Below the pieces are notes generated by a model. It was not told the DNA's origin. It did not search any database and saw only the letters and a program-made list of their open reading frames with translations. A program made the translations under genes and the position numbers. From Chloroflexota bacterium (GTDB taxonomy: Bacteria > Chloroflexota > Anaerolineae > Anaerolineales > UBA4823), in the NCBI GenBank assembly GCA_029782365.1, contig JAKOUW010000085.1:62001-126000 (forward strand): a DNA stretch of 64,000 nt, in the 5' to 3' direction. The first letter of the stretch is position 1, and every line of letters starts with the position of its first letter. Positions 50,701 to 56,928 of the stretch are shown here, piece after piece.

Positions 50701-50821
50701 CATCAGCAAATAAATCTTCTGCCTGGGCATCGGCTTTCAGCGAGGTGAGAAAATAGCCCTGTTGAAACAACAGGGCTAGGATACACACACAGAGGAAAGC
50801 GACAAGCCCGGCGCGCCGCAT
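47720..50821 (-). CDS. fusion: FG-GAP/VCBS repeats, ASPIC/UnbV domain, membrane helices and di-haem cytochrome c peroxidase
   Basis: A 1033-residue protein with parts usually found in separate proteins. After a signal anchor (about 5-30), FG-GAP/VCBS calcium-binding repeats fill 40-425 (DYDNDGWPDLF-type units, seven or more). An ASPIC/UnbV domain (430-515) follows. Two membrane helices lie at about 541-565 and 580-600. Residues 615-1020 are a MauG/CcpA-type peroxidase with haem sites CATCHH (659-664) and CATCHS (868-873). The frame is continuous. It starts seven bases before the malG stop region, within the maltodextrin locus. Peroxidase activity and the reason for its place here are unknown. 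Confidence 0.9.
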   Translation of the reverse strand: MRRAGLVAFLCVCILALLFQQGYFLTSLKADAQAEDLFADVSQQAGIVNSRSANVERAIGQAWGDYDQDGWVDLYVTDPKGSNHLYHNQGDGTFVLSPLSSQVALPQEYSNGAVFADYDNDGWPDLFVVDWGQNHLFHNDQGKGFTDVTAQAGLIRNPANGRTASWGDYDNDGYLDLFVANWSCYPNCGRPSTGDGDHLYHNDGKGHFTDVTEFLSSKVMGASFVAGFTDYNNDGKLDIFLVNDEFINPVGTALWRNDGPGCKGWCFTDVSKTANADYKLFGMGLATGDYNNDGKIDLFFTNGGPMVLLQNQGDGTFKNVARAAGVEDSDQIAWGTVFLDYNNDGWRDLYVAVMETANGKDVANNPLYRNNGDGTFTQVACNVGVSDVHASMGVAYADYDHDGWVDMVVGNMDNGYRLYRNQGGDLSENHWLMIELQGSGLVNRDAVGARVYVTTADGKRQLQEIVAGSSLGAGNELALSFGLGSVQTADLEVIWPNGEKQTFQHVSADQRYKLVYGAKDSTGLAILSKAAVKTRPQAVGSYGLLADGALLLMLAGFLLFNLAAWRSLRSAQSALPGRLMWAFGIPVSIALVFLTAAPAVRAWKMPLWMARTDDQRLQVLLDQAGVHPLTRMTFSKEMVKLGEALFWDPELSGNRDTACATCHHASFATGDALSVSIGTLGRGLGALRVPAQGRRLVPRNAPPVFNFGYTDWKVLFLDGRVSGSKADGFATPAFNFLPAGLDNVLAAQAMFPVTSRDEMRGEVGDLDLNGKINELGNIPDYDWAGIWQAEIDRLKVIPQYVDLFKAAYPNVNTSELAFVQAANALAAYQAETFTFEDSPWDRYLQGNMNALNAQEKRGALLFYGEAGCATCHSGGLMTDQKFHNIAVPQVGAGKGRERPLDLGRARETGNDCDRFAFRTPPLANVAITGPWMHDGAYTTLEAAVRHHMDMTNSLKSFEPSKLAPYLQKTLRNSEKVLNAIQATCQPIPVPANLSDAQVQDILAFLNALTSPSAVDMEQLIPPSVPSGLKVGGN

Positions 50822-50827
50822 GGCCGT

Positions 50828-51730
50828 TTATTCTTTCACGGCCCCTTGAGTCAGGCCGCCGGCGATCTGATCCTGCAGCAGCAGGTAAATTACCATGATC
50901 GGCAGCGCGCCAACCAGCGCGCCGGCCGAGAAAGCTCCCCAGTTCTTCGAGAACTGGCCGGAAGTGAAGATCTGCAGACCCACCATTAAAGTGTACTGCT
51001 CGGTGCTTTTCAGCAGAACGCGGGCCAGCACGAAGTCGCCATAGGTGCCGATGAACGACAGGATGCCAATCACCACCAGGATCGGGCGCAGGAGGGGCAG
51101 GATCAACTGTGTGAAAATCTGCAAATGCGTGGCGCCATCCACCATGGCCGACTCATCGATAGCGTGCGGGATGGTATCCAGAAAGCCTTTCATCAGCCAG
51201 ATATTCATCCCCATCGAACCCCCCAGGTACACCAGAATCAGGCCGGCATGGGTGTTCAACCCCAGCCAGGGGATGACATCGCCAACCTGCTGGATTAACA
51301 GGTAGATTGAAACCAGAGCCAGCAGGTTAGGGAAGACCTGAATCAGCAGGATGCCTTTCAACATGGTCTGCCGGCCGGCAAAGCGCAGGCGTGAGAACGC
51401 ATAAGCCGCCATGGTGGTGATTGAAATCCCTAAAACAGTAGTGATCGTGGCGATTTTGATCGAATTCAACCACCAGGTGCGAAAGGGGAAAATAGCCGGG
51501 TTCAACACCCAATAATCATAAAAGTTTTTCAAGCTGGCGCGTTCTGGGATCAGGCTTTGTTGGCCCAGCGAGCCGGTCGGGTCCAGGGCGGCAGAAACAA
51601 TCCACAGCACCGGAAATACGGCGAAGATGATTAAAATCACCGCGATGATCAGCCGTGCTACCAGGCTGAAGCGCTTCATAAAGCTCTTGGAAGAGCGCAG
51701 TCGTTCGTAGGTCGCAGCTACACTAGACAT
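50828..51730 (-). CDS. malG: maltodextrin ABC transporter permease MalG
   Basis: A 300-residue inner-membrane subunit with six helices. The EAA loop that docks the ATPase is ESAMVDGATHLQIF (about residue 195-208). The ATG at 51730 follows GGAGGAGGT and overlaps the malF stop by eight bases; a longer frame beginning at 51871 inside malF is not used. With MalF it forms the channel for maltodextrins delivered by MalE. No ATP-binding subunit gene is in the window, so a shared MalK/MsmX-type ATPase must be encoded elsewhere. Confidence 0.93.
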   Translation of the reverse strand: MSSVAATYERLRSSKSFMKRFSLVARLIIAVILIIFAVFPVLWIVSAALDPTGSLGQQSLIPERASLKNFYDYWVLNPAIFPFRTWWLNSIKIATITTVLGISITTMAAYAFSRLRFAGRQTMLKGILLIQVFPNLLALVSIYLLIQQVGDVIPWLGLNTHAGLILVYLGGSMGMNIWLMKGFLDTIPHAIDESAMVDGATHLQIFTQLILPLLRPILVVIGILSFIGTYGDFVLARVLLKSTEQYTLMVGLQIFTSGQFSKNWGAFSAGALVGALPIMVIYLLLQDQIAGGLTQGAVKE

Positions 51731-53321
51731 TTTTACTGACCTCCTCCCACATGTTGGTGAAGCGGAACTGAACCAGGGTAATGGCGCCGACAATGATGAA
51801 CAAAATAATTGTAATCGCCGATGCCAGCCCATACTGCACACCGCGGCCGCCCGTATCGAAAGCCAGGGCATACACGTAACTGATCAGGATATCGGTATAA
51901 CCAGCCTTGGTGGAAGCGCCGGGGATCGGCGGCCCGCCAGCGATGAACAGGTAGATCAGGTTGAAATTATTGAAATTATAGATATAAGAAGCTAAGAGCA
52001 GCGGACCGACAGCCACCAGCAGCAGCGGCAGAGTGATGTTGCGGAAGGCCTGCCAGCCCGTTGCGCCATCCACAATGGCGGCTTCATACAGATCCGGAGA
52101 AATTGACTGAAGAGCGCCGCTGGTGATCAGCATGAAATAAGGATAACCCAACCACAGGTTGACCAGCAGGATGGCGGCCTGCGCCCAGATGGGTTCGATG
52201 AACCAGGGCGGAGAAAAGCCGAACCAGGCTTTCAGCGTCTGGTTGATCACACCCAGGTCGGGGTTCATCATGCCGCGCCAGATGATGATCGTGATCAGGC
52301 CGGGAATGGTGTACGGTATCAACAGCAGCGAACGGATGAGCTTCTTGAAGGGAAAATCTTTATCATTGAACATCAAGGCAATTGCCAGGCCCAGGCTGAA
52401 GGTGCTCAACACACTGAGTAACGGGAAGATAAAGTTCCAGGTCATGATTTGCACCAACGGACCGCTCAGAGCCGGGCTTTGCAAGAAATTGACAAAATTT
52501 TTCAGCCCAATTTCGGCGCGATAGCCGGGGATGATCTCCTTGCCGGTTGTCTGGGAGGTATAGGTGCCGTTGACATCATAATAAATTTCCCCGTTTTCCT
52601 GGTCAGTCAGGGTGTTTTTGGCGGCATCATAAGCGAAGCGGGGTTTTAACTCCGCTGCTTCTGAGGTGGAGCGAATCTGGATTGTGTTGGGAGGCAAGCC
52701 AAATTTGATCTGGGTGACTTTTTGGTCGGTCGCCGTTTGAATCGCTGTCAGGCGTTTGTACCCCTCCAATGTCTTGGGGAAACCTTTTGAATCCAACTCT
52801 CCCACTCCGTTGGCTCCTGCCTGGCCGGCAGAGATCGCCTCGCCTTCTTTGGCCAGGAAACCGTTGCCCTGGTCATCCAGCAGCCAGAGAGCATATTTGC
52901 CGTCAGGCGTGATGTAGGCTGTCCATTTATAGCTCTTACCGGTTTTGGGCAGGTACACCTGTTCAGCTATCTGCGCCAGAGCTTGTTCCCGGGTGACCAG
53001 GTGTCCGTCGCCGTAGTTGGTGAACGCCACATAAACCGTAAAAATGATCGGGTAGATGACAAACATCACCATAAAAGAAAAGCCAATCACCAGCCAGCGG
53101 TAAGGATACGACTTGGGCAGCAAGAAAGCAGCGTTCATCGCCAGCATGACGACGCCGTAAACGACCACCAACTGCAGATGTCCCAACTGGTAAGCCGTAT
53201 AGACAAACCAGGCCGAACCCAGGTCAAATATGGCGATGAAGGCCAGGCGCATCAATAAGGCAAGCGTGCTTTCTTCGGATTTAATTCCGGTAGATTTCTT
53301 GACCGGTGTTGCTACATTCAT
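51723..53321 (-). CDS. malF: maltodextrin ABC transporter permease MalF
   Basis: A 532-residue inner-membrane subunit. Three N-terminal helices precede a large extracytoplasmic loop (about 120-275), as in enteric MalF, then five more helices. The EAA loop is EAAIVDGATGWQAF near residue 427. Length and the big loop identify MalF rather than a generic sugar permease. It lies 174 bases downstream of malE, separated by a strong hairpin, and overlaps malG. Confidence 0.93.
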   Translation of the reverse strand: MNVATPVKKSTGIKSEESTLALLMRLAFIAIFDLGSAWFVYTAYQLGHLQLVVVYGVVMLAMNAAFLLPKSYPYRWLVIGFSFMVMFVIYPIIFTVYVAFTNYGDGHLVTREQALAQIAEQVYLPKTGKSYKWTAYITPDGKYALWLLDDQGNGFLAKEGEAISAGQAGANGVGELDSKGFPKTLEGYKRLTAIQTATDQKVTQIKFGLPPNTIQIRSTSEAAELKPRFAYDAAKNTLTDQENGEIYYDVNGTYTSQTTGKEIIPGYRAEIGLKNFVNFLQSPALSGPLVQIMTWNFIFPLLSVLSTFSLGLAIALMFNDKDFPFKKLIRSLLLIPYTIPGLITIIIWRGMMNPDLGVINQTLKAWFGFSPPWFIEPIWAQAAILLVNLWLGYPYFMLITSGALQSISPDLYEAAIVDGATGWQAFRNITLPLLLVAVGPLLLASYIYNFNNFNLIYLFIAGGPPIPGASTKAGYTDILISYVYALAFDTGGRGVQYGLASAITIILFIIVGAITLVQFRFTNMWEEVSKNV

Positions 53322-53451
53322 AGATCATCCTCCTCGGAACCAGAATGGTCGAACGTACATCATGGCTGAAAATCAATAAGTTTAATTATAGATGAAGAAT
53401 GACAGAGCACCTCAATAAAGAAAAAAGAAACCAAAATCGAAAAACATTTAG

Positions 53452-53483
53452 AATAGAGGCCGGGAAAAATCCCGGCCTCTATT
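53452..53483 (-). terminator. intercistronic hairpin between malE and malF
   Basis: AATAGAGGCCGGG (53452-53464) pairs with 53471-53483 (13 bp, AAAAAT loop). On the transcribed strand it starts 13 bases past the malE stop and is followed by T-rich sequence. It probably gives partial termination or 3' protection, raising malE over malFG, as is known for binding-protein operons. Confidence 0.75.
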
Positions 53484-53495
53484 ACAGATGAAAAG

Positions 53496-55106
53496 TTATT
53501 TGGTCGTGACAGTCAAGACGTGACTGGTGGGATCCCAGGAGAAGGAAACTTCACCATCGGCCTTGAGCGAGAACTTGATGTTATCGCCGCCGGACTTGCC
53601 ATCGACGCCGTAGTTGGTGGCCCAACCGCCGTCCAGGGCAACTTTGACTTCATAGTCGCCGGCTTTGACCTTGAAGGGACCAGCGACCCAGCTCTTGCCA
53701 TCGTCGCTTTTCTTCATAGCCGTGGCCTTGCAATCAGGCTGCCACTGGCCGGTGCAGCCGGCCTGGTCCTGGTAGGAACCGGGCACGTTGACCATGCCAG
53801 TCAGCGGGTTGGCGATCAGGTCGCGAATCTTCTTGGCTGCGTCTTTCAAGGCAGTTGCCGGATCTTGCTTCTGCTGGAAGACCAGAGTCACGCCATCGTT
53901 CCAGGAGCCCCACACGGAGCCCATTTCAGGAATGGCGGGCATGGCCTGGGCTTTGGCGCCGGCCTGGCCGAAGGCCAGCAGGTCAGGATCGTTGGTTTTG
54001 TCGAGGGTCGCCTTGAAAGCTGAGGGGCGCTTGCCAGCGTTGTACAGGTCGGTCATCACTTCGTCGGTGGCCACGAACTCGGTCAGGAAGGCCTGGGCCA
54101 GTAAGACATTTTTGCTCTTGGCGTTGATCACGAAGCCCTGGACGCCCATGAACGGGTAACCGCCGCCGGGGAAATTGGTAATGCCGTAAGGCACAGTGGA
54201 TGAAATGATGCGGTCCAGAGCCCAGGGACCGGCCATCAGGAAGGGCACTTCGCCCTTTTCGAACAGTTTGTGGGCGGTGTCCCAATCAGTGCTCTGGCTG
54301 AGGCAGCCGTTCTTAACTTCGGCATCCAGCATCTTGGTGGCGCTGATCATGCCGGTGTTATCCAGGCCGACATCCTGGGGATTGTAATTGCCCTTAGCAT
54401 CTTTACCGAAGACGTAACCGCCAAAGGATGTGAAGAAGGGATAAAGGTCATAGGTGGTGCCGCTGACGCCCATGCAGTAGGTGACTTTCTTGGCATCCTG
54501 CAGTTCCTTACCAACCTTGAAGACTTCTTCCCAGGTGGTGGGCGGGGTGGGGACTAACTTCTTATTGTAGAAGAAAGCCAGGTTCTCGGTGGCGTAGGGC
54601 ATGCCGTAGAGCTTGCCATCGAAGGTGAAAGCATCCAGGGAATTCTGCACAAAGGCAGAAGCCTTGTCGCCCAGGTCGATCGGAGCGAGTAAGCCGTTGG
54701 CAACCAAAGTGCCAGCCTGGTCGTGAGCAATAATAATGATATCAGGGCCTTCGCCAGCGGGGGCGGCGATCAGGAACTGATCGCGGATCGAGGCGACCTG
54801 CTCGACCACCACATCCACATTGTTGGCGGCTTTGAATTTCGCACCAACTTTGGTGAGGATGGGGGCGCGGGTATCATCCGCCCAGATTTTGATCGTGGCG
54901 ACGGGGGCAGCCGGGGTATCGGTTGCCGGCACGGCAGTGGGGGCTTCGGTAGCCGGAACTGCTGTGGGGGCAGAGGTTGCCGGGGGATTGGTCGGCTGGG
55001 CGGCCGCAACGGTGGCGGTGGGCGCCTCAGTGGTGGGGGTGCTGCAGGCGGCCAGCAGCATGGCGGCGATCAGCGCCAGGCTGATCAAAGTCCAAAACTT
55101 CTTCAT
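53496..55106 (-). CDS. malE: maltodextrin-binding lipoprotein MalE with C-terminal X25-like starch-binding domain
   Basis: A 536-residue lipoprotein; the lipobox is LLAAC (Cys21), then an Ala/Thr/Pro linker to about 70. The family-1 binding fold spans about 70-430 (ATIKIWADDTRAPILTKVG opening, FLMAGPWALDR near the hinge). A further domain of about 100 residues closes the chain: MVNVPGSYQD, WQPDC, then AGDYEVKVALDGGWATNYG and a final VSFSWDP strand. This matches the X25 module of amylopullulanases. A binding protein with its own starch-binding module could hold the cell on polymeric starch. Hairpin downstream; ROK repressor gene upstream. Confidence 0.92.
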   Translation of the reverse strand: MKKFWTLISLALIAAMLLAACSTPTTEAPTATVAAAQPTNPPATSAPTAVPATEAPTAVPATDTPAAPVATIKIWADDTRAPILTKVGAKFKAANNVDVVVEQVASIRDQFLIAAPAGEGPDIIIIAHDQAGTLVANGLLAPIDLGDKASAFVQNSLDAFTFDGKLYGMPYATENLAFFYNKKLVPTPPTTWEEVFKVGKELQDAKKVTYCMGVSGTTYDLYPFFTSFGGYVFGKDAKGNYNPQDVGLDNTGMISATKMLDAEVKNGCLSQSTDWDTAHKLFEKGEVPFLMAGPWALDRIISSTVPYGITNFPGGGYPFMGVQGFVINAKSKNVLLAQAFLTEFVATDEVMTDLYNAGKRPSAFKATLDKTNDPDLLAFGQAGAKAQAMPAIPEMGSVWGSWNDGVTLVFQQKQDPATALKDAAKKIRDLIANPLTGMVNVPGSYQDQAGCTGQWQPDCKATAMKKSDDGKSWVAGPFKVKAGDYEVKVALDGGWATNYGVDGKSGGDNIKFSLKADGEVSFSWDPTSHVLTVTTK

Positions 55107-55240
55107 TCTACTTTTCTCCTTCTTGATAATCTTTGACTTGCGAATTGAACTGAAATTCAGTTATTCTTTTTTTACAGGGCGTTTTCAATTCTCTCTTGCT
55201 TACTTTCTGTTTTCCAGAAACCTCCTTTATTGATTTTGTG

Positions 55241-56491
55241 CTAACGTTCGGTCAATTGGTCGAGGGCGAGATTGATCGCCTGGACCACAGAACCAATGCC
55301 GGTTGAACGCCGGCCCAGCACCGCTGTTGATATGCGCAGCGCTTGCGCTGCAGGCCGCAGGCTTCTTTCGTGAACCGTCTGGCGCACCGGGTTGAGCAGC
55401 AGGTCGCCCACCTGAGCGACGCCGCCTCCCACCACCACCAAGCTCGGATTGAACACATTCACCAGGCTGGCAATTGCAATTCCAAGGTAGCTCCCAGCCG
55501 AGGTTATGATCTGTTGGGCGACCAGGTCTCCCAGGCGGGCTGCTTCGGCTACATCCCGGGCGGTGATCCCAGCGCTGGGACTGATATTCGATAACAATGT
55601 TCGCTTGCCAGCCCGCACGGCTTCTTTGGCGCGCTGAGCGATTGCATTGCCGCCTGCCAGAGCCTCCAAACAACCCTGGCTGCCGCAACTGCAAACAGGG
55701 CCGTTTTCTTGAATTGTCGTATGACCTATTTCTCCTGCGCAGCCTGTCGATCCGACATAAATATGTCCATCCAGCAGAAGCCCTGCGCCAATCCCTGAGC
55801 CTACTTTGATGTAAGCCAGGTTTTGTTCGCCGCGTCCAGCGCCATAAGCCCATTCGCCGAGAGCGCCGAAATCCGCGTCATTCCCAATGACAACAGGAAT
55901 GTTCCATTGAGCGCTAAGTATATCACGAATCGGTATGCCATCCCAACCCGGCATGATAGGCGGAGCGCTGACCCCACCGAACGAGTTCACCACCGGCCCG
56001 GGCACCGCCACTGCCGCGGCGATGATATCCTGAAAGGTCAAACCAGCGCGCTCCAACAACCGCCGCGCCTGCCGGTCAACCTCTTGCAGACATTCTTGCG
56101 GGTTGTTCTTGATATCGAAAGGCAGCTCGACATCGCTGATCACATGCGCTGAAAAATCCGCCAGCAGCAGGCTCAAGTGCGTCACTGCCATATCCACACC
56201 CAGGATTTTCGAGTGCTGAGGATTGATTTCTAAGTGAATTGGGCGTCGCCCCCCGCTGCTCGCTGTATCGAGGTCGGTTTCCGTCTCGCGCACCAGGTCT
56301 GCTTCGATCAAGTCATTGACGATTGTAGTGATCGCGGCGCGGGTCAAATCCATCTGGCGGGCCAGGTCTGCCCGCGAAACTCCATTCGTGGAGAAGCGAA
56401 TCATATCCAGGATCACCCGCTTGTTTAAGTTCTTGGTGTTGAGCGGGTGCGAGGGGGTGTACAGAAAATCCACAACGGAAGGGGACTGCAT
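55241..56491 (-). CDS. ROK-family transcriptional regulator (probable mal-locus repressor)
   Basis: A 416-residue NagC/XylR/Mlc-type protein. A winged helix at about residues 20-80 (NKRVILDMIRFSTNGVSRADLA) binds DNA. The ROK sugar-kinase-like domain follows, with phosphate loops, GCAGEIGHTTI and the zinc motif CSCGSQGCLE. The last fragment SLVVVGGG closes the fold. Upstream of its start is a 7+1+7 palindrome, suggesting autoregulation. Position at the head of the minus-strand locus argues that it controls malE-malF-malG and the GH13 genes, with a maltose or glucose derivative as ligand (inference). Confidence 0.9.
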   Translation of the reverse strand: MQSPSVVDFLYTPSHPLNTKNLNKRVILDMIRFSTNGVSRADLARQMDLTRAAITTIVNDLIEADLVRETETDLDTASSGGRRPIHLEINPQHSKILGVDMAVTHLSLLLADFSAHVISDVELPFDIKNNPQECLQEVDRQARRLLERAGLTFQDIIAAAVAVPGPVVNSFGGVSAPPIMPGWDGIPIRDILSAQWNIPVVIGNDADFGALGEWAYGAGRGEQNLAYIKVGSGIGAGLLLDGHIYVGSTGCAGEIGHTTIQENGPVCSCGSQGCLEALAGGNAIAQRAKEAVRAGKRTLLSNISPSAGITARDVAEAARLGDLVAQQIITSAGSYLGIAIASLVNVFNPSLVVVGGGVAQVGDLLLNPVRQTVHERSLRPAAQALRISTAVLGRRSTGIGSVVQAINLALDQLTER

Positions 56492-56539
56492 ATCTATCGA
56501 GCAATTCTACCAAAACAGAAAAACTTTGTCAACTTTCTT

Positions 56540-56554
56540 AACAAATGATTTGTT
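56540..56554. promoter_or_regulatory. palindrome AACAAAT-G-ATTTGTT upstream of the ROK gene
   Basis: A perfect 7-bp inverted repeat around a central G, 49 bases before the ROK start, in a very AT-rich tract that continues to 56585 (with ATTAATAAAACATTAATAA). ROK regulators bind AT-rich imperfect palindromes, so this is a candidate operator. Confidence 0.45.
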
Positions 56555-56585
56555 GATTGTAAATTAATAAAACATTAATAAATTA

Positions 56586-56928
56586 GGCCTTTCTTGCGTT
56601 TTCGCACGAAGGGAATTCCAACCTTCCCCGAACGATCCTTTCCTCTTGGAGAGTGTTTTCGTTCTTCCGCAGGTAATGAAGATTAGCAGAAAATTTGCGC
56701 AATCCGCGCGATCTGCGGATAAGATTTGGGGAATTTCCGCATCACCCGCAGCTTTTCTTGGCTAAGGTTTGCACTTGATTAATCCATTATAATCATGCAA
56801 TGATGGCTTCTACTTACCGGAGCGCTGAAATGAGCGGCTTTGCCAATGATGTCACAAAAAGCGTTGTGGATTACTCAGGGCGACAACCAGCTCGGTAATT
56901 TCGGCAGGGGTCATCCATTCAGACACCT
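56586..56928. other. intergenic region between the ROK gene and the next plus-strand gene
   Basis: No gene with support is seen. A TATAAT lies at 56788-56793 (plus strand) but its -35 is not convincing. A 22-codon frame at 56830-56898 has GGAG upstream but no family and is not called. The gene at 56929 starts without an obvious ribosome site. Confidence 0.4.

Noticed and set aside
56830..56898. 22-codon frame with GGAG upstream, a possible leader peptide
   Set aside because: Too short to judge, no codon bias for a regulatory amino acid and no attenuator hairpin follows.
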